Assembly (NCBI GenBank): GCA_964406575.1
Contig: CAYOSH010000015.1
Span: 1-64,000, forward strand
Direction: 5' to 3'
Length of the DNA: 64,000 nt
Source: WTAW01 sp964406575
GTDB lineage: Bacteria > Acidobacteriota > Aminicenantia > Aminicenantales > Aminicenantaceae
Shown here: positions 1 through 8,242 of the stretch, one piece after another
Layout of the letters: every line of letters begins with the position of its first letter
Position numbering within the stretch: the stretch's first letter is position 1
Translations under genes and position numbers: made by a program
The notes under the pieces: model-generated
Databases searched by the model: none
What the model was told of the DNA's origin: nothing
Seen by the model: only the letters and a program-made list of their open reading frames with translations

Positions 1-129
1 TTATATAAAGAATTTTGTTGCAAATATTCGTACATCAAGTCACATTGATGCTGTATTCTCTGCCCCACAATCAGTAATTCATTATTCTCTCTACCAACGA
101 TAAATGGCCCAAAATGGAATAATTGCAGA

Positions 130-312
130 TTATTCTGGTAACGGCAACGCCGCGACGGCCATAATAATCGTCATCCATAATCCTTCAGGATCTTGCACGG
201 CTTGGCCCAGAAGTCTTTTGATCTGCCAGGCCCAAACGATCAGGCAAATAATCCCCGTAACTCCCAAAAGCACATACAGGCTGACTTATGAGATAAGGGA
301 GAACTCCTGCAT
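130..312 (-). pseudogene. small membrane protein ORF with an in-frame stop
   Basis: A purine-rich ribosome binding site (GAGAGGAGG) lies six bases before an ATG at 312. The frame reads eight codons, meets TAA at 288-286, then continues open for 51 codons to TAA at 132-130. The second part encodes one strongly hydrophobic segment (start VSLYVLLGVTG) and a charged stretch (WQIKRLL). The good start signal plus the coherent membrane segment suggest a 59-residue single-pass protein broken by a nonsense change, or a sequencing error at that codon. It follows the propeller gene on the same strand. I recognise no family. Alternatively the eight-codon peptide is a leader and the rest is chance. Confidence 0.4.
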
Positions 313-346
313 TTGGATCCTCCTCTCTAAAGGTCAGATAAGAATT

Positions 347-3115
347 CTAATAATTCTTTTCATACCAATAATCCTGGAGAATGGCCGCTTTTTTTGTCAA
401 CACTTTTTCCCCAGCAATACATTTTATTGTGTATTCGCCGGGCTGAACACGCTTGAAAACATACTCACGGCCTCTAGATCCTGGAGCACGTGCAACTCTC
501 GTCCGCAGCGATAGCCCTCTTTTATCGACCTCTTCATCAGGATCCCCAAAATAGTCGACAGTGTCATAGTAATCATAGAAGGGTTCCGTTTCAGCTTCGG
601 CCACGCGCCTGTCGTATCTGACGATTTCCTCTGCAGTCCGCTTCCGGCCGCGTTTTGTCATCCCCCATACAAGAGTGTTAAATCCTGCATTTCCAGAGGC
701 CCTGAACTCGTTGATAAGGACCGTCCCATCATAAACCTGGAAAATCACACCGTTCGGAAGCGAGTTCTTTAGATAATAATTGACAACAACACCATAGGGC
801 TCATTTTCTCCAGCGAAATTCTGAGCAGATACCGCTTTTTGACTAGGCATCACCCACTGGACTTTTGATTCGATATCAAAAAGAAACACTTCTTTAGCGA
901 GAACTTCCGGTGTCAATTCTTGAAGAGGAGAGATATCCGTAATAAAAAAACCTCTGCCGTGTGTTCCGACCACGAGATCGTTCTCCCTTGGGTGAATGAC
1001 GAGGTCCTTCACTCCGGCTGTCGGCATGTTGTTTTTCATCTTCGCCCAATGTTTCCCGGTGTCGATGGAGACATACACGGCTTTTTCGGTTCCGATGAAG
1101 AGGAGATTCGAATTTTTATGGTCTTCCCTGATGACATTGACCGGTTCATCTTTGGGCAGGTCATCAGCTATGGAAATCCAGTTCTGTCCAAAATCTGTAG
1201 TTTTATAGGCATAGGGGCGGAAATCGTCCCTCCGCCGTCCTGTGAATGTAACGTATGCAGTCCTAGCATCATGGTGAGAGGCAACAACACGACTCACCCA
1301 GCATTCCGGGTAATCAGGAAAGTGGTCGTTCAACTTCTCCCAAGTCTTTCCTCCATCTTTAGTCAGTTGGATGTTTCCATCATCCGTTCCAACCCAAAGG
1401 ACTCCCTGCTGAACGGGTGATTCCGCAAGCGTTGTGATCGTGCAGAATGCAAGGGGTCCCGCGTCACGAAGTTCAGGATTATTCGAAGTGAGATCGGGGC
1501 TGATCTTATCCCAACTTTCTCCATCATTGGATGACCTGAGCACTACATTCGCACCGTGGTAGATCACATTGCTGTTGTGTGGAGAAATCAGGATGGGTGC
1601 ACTGAAGTTAAATCTGATATCCCCATCTCCTCTATAGCGGATATTTTTTCTTTGGCCAGTCTTCATGTCTATTTTAGAGAGGCTTCCGTTTTGCGACTCG
1701 GCATACAACCAGCGGTTGGATGTTGGATCCACCTGACAATAGTAACCATCCCCACCCAGCATGTGCTGCCAGTCCTCGAATCTGATGGGAAATCGGCCCT
1801 TTTTTGTACTCGGTCCTTTCCAGGTGCCGAAATCCTGCATTCCGCCATAAACGTTGTAGGGATATGCAAAGTCGATCCCGATCTCATAAAGTTGGGCAAG
1901 TGGGAGCTCATCAGGATGATACCAGTTCTTACCGCCATTATATGTTATGGCTATGCCGTAATCATACCCGAGAAGCATATGATCGCTGTCCTCGGGATCT
2001 ATCCAAAGGGCATGGTTGTCACCGCCGTACTCGAATGCCCGGCTCCATGTCCGTCCTCCATCAAGGGAATGGATTACACCAAAACTCAGGACAAACACGT
2101 GGTTCTTTTCATTGGGATCGACCCTGATCTGACCAAAGTAAGATCCGCCGGTCACAGGACCGGAGCTCACCTGCTCCCATGAAGAGCCCGCATTATCTGT
2201 GCGATAAATGAAGTTTTCGTATCTTCCATCAGAATCCCTATCTTCAAGGATACAGGCATAGAGGACTTGCGGATACTGCGGGGAAATCGTTAGCCCGATT
2301 CGGCCTACAGCACCTCTCGGCAAGCCATTTTCGAGTTTTTCCCACGATTGTCCGCCATCTGAAGTCTTATAGATGCTGCTCCCCGGACCACCTTCAAAAA
2401 ACATCCATGGCTTTGCTGACCTGTCATAGCTTGCCGCGTAAAGCGTATCCGGGTCTTTGGCATCCATGACGATGTCAACGACACCGACGTGCCTGCCCTG
2501 ATGAACGACATTAAGGGATTGATTCCACGTTTTGCCGCCATCAGTTGTCTTGTACAGGCCACGCTCTCCATTTTTGGAATACAGGTGACCGAGCGCCGCG
2601 ACGTAAACAATCTCGGAGTTTTTTGGATGAATAACGATCCTTCCAATTTGATGCGTGTCACCCAGCCCCATATTCTTCCATGAGGAACCTCCATCAACTG
2701 ACTTGTAAACACCGTCCCCCCAATAGGTTGCATAGGGATCTGTAGTACTGTTATTGGATTCGCCCGTCCCGACCCATATAATGGTGGGGTCGGATGGAGC
2801 CACGGCCACATCACCGATAGCAATAACATTTTCATTATCGAATATTGGGAAAAACGTGGTGCCGTTGTTGATCGTTTTCCAGAGTCCACCGTTCGCAGTA
2901 GCGACATAAAACGTATAAGGTTCCCTGTTACGATCGGGGACGGCAAAATCAACGATCCTTCCGCCCTGTCGGGTCGGTCCGATCTCACGGTAATGGAAGT
3001 GTTTAATCAGGTCCTGAGTAAGTTTTTGCCCCGTTGAATAGGAAACGGTTAAAACCATACAACAGAGGAATACAGAGCTTATTCGGAAAATTTGACAATG
3101 GCTAATTCTGTTCAT
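347..3115 (-). CDS. secreted sortilin/VPS10-like Asp-box beta-propeller protein
   Basis: A 922-residue exported protein. The N-terminus has a basic-hydrophobic signal peptide (residues about 5-30). About eleven Asp-box motifs of the BNR type follow (for example KSVDGGSSW, KTTDGGKTW, KTSDGGQSW, HSLDGGRTW, LTKDGGKTW, KTTDFGQNW), spread over residues 75-700, as in sortilin/VPS10 propellers. The C-terminal 200 residues hold beta-rich FlgD/Ig-like sequence and a charged tail. Such propellers are usually annotated glycosyl hydrolase, but no sialidase arginine triad is evident, so ligand or protein binding is as likely as catalysis. It lies downstream of the TRAP operon on the same strand, separated by a 31-codon peptide gene. 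A paralogue lies at 40563-43610. Substrate unknown. Confidence 0.85.
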   Translation of the reverse strand: MNRISHCQIFRISSVFLCCMVLTVSYSTGQKLTQDLIKHFHYREIGPTRQGGRIVDFAVPDRNREPYTFYVATANGGLWKTINNGTTFFPIFDNENVIAIGDVAVAPSDPTIIWVGTGESNNSTTDPYATYWGDGVYKSVDGGSSWKNMGLGDTHQIGRIVIHPKNSEIVYVAALGHLYSKNGERGLYKTTDGGKTWNQSLNVVHQGRHVGVVDIVMDAKDPDTLYAASYDRSAKPWMFFEGGPGSSIYKTSDGGQSWEKLENGLPRGAVGRIGLTISPQYPQVLYACILEDRDSDGRYENFIYRTDNAGSSWEQVSSGPVTGGSYFGQIRVDPNEKNHVFVLSFGVIHSLDGGRTWSRAFEYGGDNHALWIDPEDSDHMLLGYDYGIAITYNGGKNWYHPDELPLAQLYEIGIDFAYPYNVYGGMQDFGTWKGPSTKKGRFPIRFEDWQHMLGGDGYYCQVDPTSNRWLYAESQNGSLSKIDMKTGQRKNIRYRGDGDIRFNFSAPILISPHNSNVIYHGANVVLRSSNDGESWDKISPDLTSNNPELRDAGPLAFCTITTLAESPVQQGVLWVGTDDGNIQLTKDGGKTWEKLNDHFPDYPECWVSRVVASHHDARTAYVTFTGRRRDDFRPYAYKTTDFGQNWISIADDLPKDEPVNVIREDHKNSNLLFIGTEKAVYVSIDTGKHWAKMKNNMPTAGVKDLVIHPRENDLVVGTHGRGFFITDISPLQELTPEVLAKEVFLFDIESKVQWVMPSQKAVSAQNFAGENEPYGVVVNYYLKNSLPNGVIFQVYDGTVLINEFRASGNAGFNTLVWGMTKRGRKRTAEEIVRYDRRVAEAETEPFYDYYDTVDYFGDPDEEVDKRGLSLRTRVARAPGSRGREYVFKRVQPGEYTIKCIAGEKVLTKKAAILQDYWYEKNY

Positions 3116-3149
3116 AAGTTATCACCTCAAACTTAATTTCATGCCTGAA

Positions 3150-3245
3150 TCACATCTCAGATGCACCGCCTCCCGGAGCGAGCATGATTAGGACATACAT
3201 TCCGCACATAAAGAATGCTAGATATGTTTTTTTGAGATCGATCAT
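3150..3245 (-). CDS. 31-residue single-pass membrane peptide
   Basis: ATG at 3245 follows a strong ribosome binding site (GGAAGGAAGAG, ending about three bases upstream). The 31 codons encode MIDLKKTY, then a hydrophobic stretch (LAFFMCGMYVLIML), then a Gly-rich polar end (APGGGASEM), and stop at TGA 3152-3150. It sits between dctP (stop 3278) and the propeller gene (start 3115), all on the minus strand, so it is probably in the same transcript. The size and layout resemble small accessory subunits of membrane transporters, but I do not recognise the family and infer no function. Confidence 0.5.
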   Translation of the reverse strand: MIDLKKTYLAFFMCGMYVLIMLAPGGGASEM

Positions 3246-3277
3246 ATCTCTTCCTTCCACGAATATTAAAAGAGAAA

Positions 3278-4300
3278 TTAATTATTGAGCGTTTTTGAGC
3301 CTTTGGATCGGTAGTTAAAATTCAATATTTTATTTATAAGCTCCATGCCACCGACCTTATCCGCCCACTCTTGATAGACCTTGCGCGAAGCCTCCCGGAA
3401 GGCGCCCCTCTCCGGATATGTCACCTGCACTCCCTCCGCTTTTAAATTCTCGAGAAATTTGATGTCGTTCGCACTGTACCACTGCCTCTCCTGGGTGATC
3501 ACGGTTTGAGCGGCTTTCTCGATGATCTTCTTGTACTCATCCGGAAGCCTTTCAAAGAAGGACCTGCTCATGATGACGTATTCGACGAGATGGATCCATC
3601 CAACCTGAGCCCAGTAGGGCGCAGGCTCATAAAACTTCTTTGCATAATAATTCGTATTCGCCGCTTCAGCGCCATCAATGACACCCTGTTCGAGCGCCGT
3701 GTAGAGCTCTCCGTAAGCCATGGGGATGGGATTCGCCCCGAACGCTCTGAAGGCATCAAGATGGACCGGATTTTCCATAGTCCTGATCTTCAAACCTTCC
3801 ATGTCATCAAAGGAGTGGATGGGTTGATTGACTGTCATGATATGTCTGACACCCACATCGAAATATCCCAGAAGGTAGAAACCTCTGCGCGCAAATGCCG
3901 GCTTCAAGCCCTCCCCTATTTCGGAATCGAGGACAGCATAGAAATGATCGCGGTTTTCAAACAAAAAAGGAAGCTCGAACAGATTCGATTCAGGTACGAA
4001 ACTCGCCATAGGACTGGAAATGCTGGCCATCTGGATCGTTCCCAACTGAATTCCTTCCGTCACATCGCGCTGATTCCCCAGCTGATTATTCGGATAAACC
4101 TCTACCCGGAGTTTTCCTGCAGTTTTTCCCTCAACGATCTCTTTAAAAAGCTTCATAGCTCTAACCTGAGGCTCATCAGGAGTCTGGCCCTGACCGATCC
4201 TGATCAGGTAAGTCTTATCAGATTTCGATCGGCAAGCGACACTAAGAACCATCATCCCCAATAATAAACTCAAGATGAGAAAAAATTTTGATTTATTCAT
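3278..4300 (-). CDS. dctP: TRAP transporter substrate-binding lipoprotein, DctP family
   Basis: A 340-residue extracytoplasmic solute receptor of a TRAP transporter. It captures a small organic acid and delivers it to the DctQM permease. The N-terminus is a lipoprotein signal peptide with lipobox LSVAC (Cys23), so the mature protein is probably membrane-tethered. Family features include the RIGQGQ strand, GLKIRTM (the usual carboxylate-binding arginine segment), and YTALEQGVIDGAEAA in the hinge. Length fits DctP (about 320-340). It is third in a minus-strand operon after dctQ and dctM, 71 bases behind dctM. The ligand cannot be read from sequence; C4-dicarboxylates, sialic acid and keto acids are all known for the family. 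Confidence 0.93.
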   Translation of the reverse strand: MNKSKFFLILSLLLGMMVLSVACRSKSDKTYLIRIGQGQTPDEPQVRAMKLFKEIVEGKTAGKLRVEVYPNNQLGNQRDVTEGIQLGTIQMASISSPMASFVPESNLFELPFLFENRDHFYAVLDSEIGEGLKPAFARRGFYLLGYFDVGVRHIMTVNQPIHSFDDMEGLKIRTMENPVHLDAFRAFGANPIPMAYGELYTALEQGVIDGAEAANTNYYAKKFYEPAPYWAQVGWIHLVEYVIMSRSFFERLPDEYKKIIEKAAQTVITQERQWYSANDIKFLENLKAEGVQVTYPERGAFREASRKVYQEWADKVGGMELINKILNFNYRSKGSKTLNN

Positions 4301-4371
4301 ATTTATTTTAGTCCCAAACTCTACCTGATTCAGCCATCACATATCTCGATATTTTTTTAGAGCAATTTAGA

Positions 4372-5655
4372 TCATTCGCCCATCATGTTCGGGATCCACA
4401 TGAACGATTCGGGAAAGTATGTCACGATCAAAAGAACAAGAATCATGGCTAAAATGATCGGTCCCAGTTTGGGCGTTACTTTTCTGATGCTTTCTCCGGA
4501 AAGGCTGCAGGAAACAAAGAGTGTGGCCCCATAAGGAGGCGTGATATACCCTATAGCAAGGTTGACGCTGGCAATAATCCCAAAGTGAACAGGATCGATC
4601 CCAAAACCTCTGGCAATGGGGAAAAGGATCGGCATAAAAACAATGATTGCCGAAAAGCTTTCCATAATCATCCCTATCACAAGCAGGATGATGTTCAACA
4701 ACACAAGAAACAAAATCTTACTCGCGATGTGCTCTTGCAAATATTCACCCAGGACCACTGGGAGCTGTTTGACAGTGATCAGCCAGGCAAAAAGAAAGGC
4801 CGTGGATGCGATAAACATAACCACACACGAGATCTCTGCTGCACGAATAAAAATTTTGGGCAAATCTCTTATTGAGATCTTGTTATAGACGAACATTCCT
4901 ACAACGAGCCCGTAGACGACAGCAACCACGGCCGCCTCTGTGGCTGTAAAAATACCGCTGAGGATCCCGAAGACAATGATGAAAGGAAGCCCCAGCCCGG
5001 GAAGAGCCGTCTTCCCTGTTCTCAAAACCTCCTTGATATGAAACTTTTCTGGGGAAAGGTAGGCCTTCCCCCCTCTCATTCCATGGATAAACGCGATGAC
5101 CATCAGGCTTAAGCCTATCATCAGACCAGGAATGATCCCTCCGAGAAAGAGGCGTGCGATCGATGTGTCTGTCACATATCCTAAAATGATCATCAGAATG
5201 CTTGGAGGAATAATCGGCCCTATGGCACCCGCAGCGGCTTGGAGGGCTGTGGCGAAACGCATATCATAGCCTTTCTTTTTCATGGCGGGCAATAGGATCG
5301 ATCCCACAGCCGCCGTATCCGCTGTGGATGATCCGGAAATTCCGGCAAAAACCATGGAAGCCGCAACCGTGATCATTCCCAAGCTCCCTCGCACGAATCC
5401 CAAACACGAGCTGGAAAAATCAACGATCTTCTGAGAAATCCCTCCTCTGTCCATAAGGACACCTGCAAGCATAAAGAGAGGGATCGCCATGAGCGGCCAC
5501 GAATCGAGAGCTACGAACATTCGCTGAGGGATGAGAGCAAGTGGCGTGTTGGGATCTGCAAAAAGGGCGAATAACGAGCCAATCCCCAAGGCAAAAGCGA
5601 TCGGCATTCCTATGATGAACAGGATCGCGATGGTTAGGAATAGGATGATAAGCGT
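4372..5655 (-). CDS. dctM: TRAP transporter large permease, DctM family (probable ACG start)
   Basis: The transport-forming membrane subunit of the TRAP system, with about 11-12 hydrophobic helices and DctM signatures (GIPLFMLAG-like SWPLMAIPLFMLAGVLMD, GISGSSTADTAAVG, AAAGAIGPIIPPS, TPPYGATLF). The first ATG (5607) would remove most of the first helix. The same frame extends upstream through LIILFLTIAILFIIG to an ACG at 5655-5653, placed seven bases after AGGAG, where an ATG would be expected. I therefore place the start at ACG 5655 (427 residues, usual family length). No ATG, GTG or TTG occurs in frame between. The annotation from 5607 (411 aa) is the conservative alternative. It follows dctQ by about 50 bases and precedes dctP. 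Confidence 0.85.
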   Translation of the reverse strand, partial: TLIILFLTIAILFIIGMPIAFALGIGSLFALFADPNTPLALIPQRMFVALDSWPLMAIPLFMLAGVLMDRGGISQKIVDFSSSCLGFVRGSLGMITVAASMVFAGISGSSTADTAAVGSILLPAMKKKGYDMRFATALQAAAGAIGPIIPPSILMIILGYVTDTSIARLFLGGIIPGLMIGLSLMVIAFIHGMRGGKAYLSPEKFHIKEVLRTGKTALPGLGLPFIIVFGILSGIFTATEAAVVAVVYGLVVGMFVYNKISIRDLPKIFIRAAEISCVVMFIASTAFLFAWLITVKQLPVVLGEYLQEHIASKILFLVLLNIILLVIGMIMESFSAIIVFMPILFPIARGFGIDPVHFGIIASVNLAIGYITPPYGATLFVSCSLSGESIRKVTPKLGPIILAMILVLLIVTYFPESFMWIPNMMGE

Positions 5656-5707
5656 TTCTCTTCTCCTATAATGAATAATCCATTTTTAAATATTCATAAT
5701 TGAGTGA

Positions 5708-6208
5708 TCACGCGGGTGATGGACCTTTTTCATTAGCCATGGATGAGACAGATGATTCCTTGTTCAATAAAATTCTGTAAGTGCTCAAAACGGCCTCGAC
5801 AAACATCAACAACCCTCCCATGGGAAAAATAACGTAGATATAAGACATGTTGATTTGTATGGCCGGAGACAACTGATAATGCCCGACAATCATCAACCGC
5901 CAGCCAAAAACAGTCACAACAGCGACATATACAGCCATAAGAAGGCTGATGAGAACCTGGATGAAACGGCTTAAAAAAGGAGGGAACTTATGGCTCAAGT
6001 AATCGACAGCAAGATGGCTTCCCTTCCGTATGCAGATCGATGACGCCAGTATTATGATCCAGACCTGGCAGTACCGGGCCAATTCTTCGGTCCATGTGGG
6101 TGGATTGTTAAGAGCATACCGGGCAACAACCTGGAAAAAAACAGAAAAAACCAAAACAATAAAAAGCAAGACGATGATAGACTCTGTGGCTTTTCTTAAA
6201 AATTTCAT
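5708..6208 (-). CDS. dctQ: TRAP transporter small permease, DctQ family
   Basis: A 166-residue four-helix membrane subunit that pairs with DctM. Family features are the long first helix, the RYALNNPPTWTEELARY segment near residue 38, and SICIRKGSHLAVDYL. The frame is open to an ATG at 6247, but that codon overlaps the -10 element (TATAAT, 6251-6246) of a good sigma-70 promoter, so translation there is unlikely. The next ATG at 6208 (MKFLRKATES) gives the usual family length, although no clear ribosome binding site precedes it. It is the first gene of the minus-strand operon dctQ-dctM-dctP. Confidence 0.85.
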   Translation of the reverse strand: MKFLRKATESIIVLLFIVLVFSVFFQVVARYALNNPPTWTEELARYCQVWIIILASSICIRKGSHLAVDYLSHKFPPFLSRFIQVLISLLMAVYVAVVTVFGWRLMIVGHYQLSPAIQINMSYIYVIFPMGGLLMFVEAVLSTYRILLNKESSVSSMANEKGPSPA

Positions 6209-6245
6209 AAGGATAACACAAATAGAACGCTTTCGGACGTCCCCC

Positions 6246-6276
6246 ATTATAGTTAATGTGCCTATTCCCCTGTCAA
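6246..6276 (-). promoter_or_regulatory. sigma-70 type promoter of the TRAP operon
   Basis: On the minus strand, TTGACA (6276-6271) and TATAAT (6251-6246) both match consensus fully, with a 19-base spacer, slightly longer than ideal. Transcription would start near 6239, about 30 bases before the chosen dctQ start. Confidence 0.55.
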
Positions 6277-6385
6277 GTTAAAGCATTTCCTGTCTAATGA
6301 AATGACAATGTGTGATGTATGAATATGCAACAAAAGGATGAGGCCCTGTCTGTCTGAGCCGTAAAGTAATGAGCGAGAGAGCTTC

Positions 6386-6409
6386 GGCGAGGACAAATTG
6401 GACCTCGCC
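6386..6409. repeat. inverted repeat GGCGAGG/CCTCGCC
   Basis: A perfect 7-bp inverted repeat with a 10-base loop lies between dctQ and gdhA. It is flanked by TTAAAAAG on the plus side. It could be a weak hairpin or a protein site. The rest of 6277-6517 holds only this hairpin and the gdhA terminator. Confidence 0.3.
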
Positions 6410-6444
6410 TTAAAAAGTGAAAGATATTTACGGGAACAAATTAA

Positions 6445-6477
6445 AGGGCAGACCGCATATCTTCATCAGTCTGCCCT
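6445..6477 (-). terminator. rho-independent terminator after glutamate dehydrogenase
   Basis: A perfect 9-bp stem AGGGCAGAC/GTCTGCCCT with a 15-base loop lies 41 bases after the gdhA stop. On the minus strand it is followed by TTTAATTTG, as expected of an intrinsic terminator. Confidence 0.7.
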
Positions 6478-6517
6478 CATGCTTAGCAGTCGAATATCTA
6501 TATCAGCTCTATTGCGA

Positions 6518-7993
6518 TCACGGAAAGATTCCCCTTTCCTTGTAGACCATTTCAAGCCTGGCTAATGCGACGATCTGAGCCGCTGTGCGCCAATCCACTT
6601 TATATCGCTCGGCCGCTTCACGCACACGTTCATATGCTGCAATGATCGTTTTCCTGAGTTTAGCATCCACTTCTTCGAGGTCCCAAAACTCGCTTCTTTT
6701 GTTCTGCAGCCACTCGAAATAACTGACAATCACGCCTCCCGAATTGCAGAGAATATCTGGAATCACAGCAATATTTCGGCGCTTCAGGACTTTATCCCCT
6801 TCTGGATCGGTAGGGCCATTAGCGCCTTCAGCGATGAGTTTGACATCCAACAATTCAGCCGTCGCATCCGTGATTTGATTCTCCAAAGCAGCGGGAATAA
6901 AAATGTCGGCCTTCGTGCTGAAAAAAGTCACATGTTCGATCGGCTCGGCTTTCAGATATCCCCGAACGCCCCCGTGCGCTTTGACATAGGACGAAAGGTC
7001 ATCCGGATCGATCCCATATTTGTTTGAAATAGATCCCGTTACATCCTCTACAGCGATAAGTTTCGCCCCATGTTTTTTCATCAGACGTGCGGTCCAAGAT
7101 CCGACATTCCCGAATCCCTGTACGATATAAGTCGCTCCTTTCAAATCCATCCCATGCTCGCTTGCCCACTTTTCAATGAGGAATACAACGCCCTGTCCCG
7201 TTGCCTTTTCGCGCCCCTGGCTCCCACCGGACTCAATAGGTTTCCCGGTGACGACATGGACACATCGATTTCTTTCATTGGGCGCGACAGTTGACATATA
7301 TGTATCCTGTATCCAGGCCATAATCTGGGAGTTTGTGTTCACGTCCGGAGCAGGAATATCATATTCGGGGCCGATGTTGTTCCCCAAGGCATAAGTGAAA
7401 CGTCTAGAGATTCTTTCCATCTCATCGGAACTAAAATCAGCTGGGTCCAGCTGGATCCCTCCTTTAGCTCCACCGAAAGGAATATTGGTGATCGCGGTCT
7501 TCCAGGTCATCAAGGTTGCGAGGGCCTTTATCTCATCGATGTCAACATCAGGATGAAATCGCACCCCCCCCTTGAAAGGTCCCAGGGCATTATTATGCTG
7601 CACGCGATAGCCCGTTAAAACCTTCACCCGTCCATCTTTCATCTTGACTGGAAAGTGAACGACGATCTCATTCATCGTCTCTGTCAGGATCTTACAGATA
7701 TCGGCGTCGAAAGGGACGACTTCTTTAGCTTTTTCCAGTTGTTCTAAGACATGGTTGTAAAGATTAGATTTTTTCTGAAAAGCCCTGTAATAACTGCAGC
7801 GCCATACTCCACCTTCGGGCTTAGGAAGGGGACACATATCCTTCAACTCACAATATCTGCATATTCCCTTGAATTTGCTGCCCTCTTCAAGACCAGGCCT
7901 CCCATGCTGGTAATACAGGAGCTTCCATTCTTTTCTTGTATCGACAGGTCTGATATCATCCGAATTCCTGATTTTTTGTTCTGAGTTATTCAT
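6518..7993 (-). CDS. gdhA: Glu/Leu/Phe/Val dehydrogenase (glutamate dehydrogenase) with N-terminal Cys cluster
   Basis: NAD(P)-dependent amino acid dehydrogenase that interconverts glutamate with 2-oxoglutarate plus ammonia. It has the substrate-binding signature GPFKGGVRFH, the MTWKTA and PFGGAKGGI lysine regions, the Rossmann motif GFGNVGSW and LCNSGGVIVSYFEW near the C-terminus. Start ATG 7993 follows AGAAAGGAG; a longer reading to 8083 would run through the sigma-54 promoter at 8030-8045 and is rejected. The 491-residue protein is longer than usual (about 415-450) because of a roughly 75-residue N-terminal extension with Cys45-x2-Cys48-x5-Cys54-x11-Cys66, a possible Fe-S or zinc site. A terminator follows. 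Exact substrate (glutamate or leucine) is inferred only. Confidence 0.92.
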   Translation of the reverse strand: MNNSEQKIRNSDDIRPVDTRKEWKLLYYQHGRPGLEEGSKFKGICRYCELKDMCPLPKPEGGVWRCSYYRAFQKKSNLYNHVLEQLEKAKEVVPFDADICKILTETMNEIVVHFPVKMKDGRVKVLTGYRVQHNNALGPFKGGVRFHPDVDIDEIKALATLMTWKTAITNIPFGGAKGGIQLDPADFSSDEMERISRRFTYALGNNIGPEYDIPAPDVNTNSQIMAWIQDTYMSTVAPNERNRCVHVVTGKPIESGGSQGREKATGQGVVFLIEKWASEHGMDLKGATYIVQGFGNVGSWTARLMKKHGAKLIAVEDVTGSISNKYGIDPDDLSSYVKAHGGVRGYLKAEPIEHVTFFSTKADIFIPAALENQITDATAELLDVKLIAEGANGPTDPEGDKVLKRRNIAVIPDILCNSGGVIVSYFEWLQNKRSEFWDLEEVDAKLRKTIIAAYERVREAAERYKVDWRTAAQIVALARLEMVYKERGIFP

Positions 7994-8029
7994 TTTTTTC
8001 TCCTTTCTCAAATTTGCAAAAAACACTAT

Positions 8030-8045
8030 TGCAACTTCGGTGCCA
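8030..8045 (-). promoter_or_regulatory. sigma-54 promoter of gdhA
   Basis: On the minus strand TGGCAC-CGAAG-TTGCA matches the -24/-12 consensus (TGGCAC-N5-TTGCA) with the exact spacing. It lies 37 bases before the gdhA start. Two sigma-54 activators are encoded nearby (8243-9598 and 25059-26414). Upstream sequence (8046-8242) is AT-rich and otherwise empty. Confidence 0.8.
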
Positions 8046-8242
8046 GATTTGAATTTTGACTTTTCGAAAATGTAAGGTTCCAAAAAAAATGTTTTATGTA
8101 CAGTATAAATTATAGATTTTAAATAAATTAGATATTATTGACATTCTTACAAAAGACTCCCGCTCCTTTTTCATATCATAGAAATCTCTCCAAAAAAACG
8201 GGGCGTTTTGCACCGGTGGGACAAACTTCTCCGGATGAAAAA

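Noticed and set aside
104..514. plus-strand open frame of 136 codons
   Set aside because: It overlaps the propeller gene end and the small membrane ORF on the other strand, has no start signal, and has biased composition.
1556..2182. plus-strand open frame of 208 codons
   Set aside because: It is the reverse complement of the Asp-box propeller gene, whose repeats are unmistakable on the minus strand.
6206..6247. longer dctQ start at 6247
   Set aside because: The ATG lies within the -10 element of a strong promoter and would not be transcribed.
6510..6530. ATCACGGAAA match at the gdhA stop
   Set aside because: It lies in coding sequence and lacks the GATGCTT half, so it is treated as chance.
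7994..8083. 30-codon longer gdhA start
   Set aside because: It spans the sigma-54 promoter, and the shorter start has the ribosome binding site.
8180..8225. terminator after the sigma-54 activator gene
   Set aside because: A T7 run is present on the minus strand, but the preceding stem is only about four pairs with a G-U.
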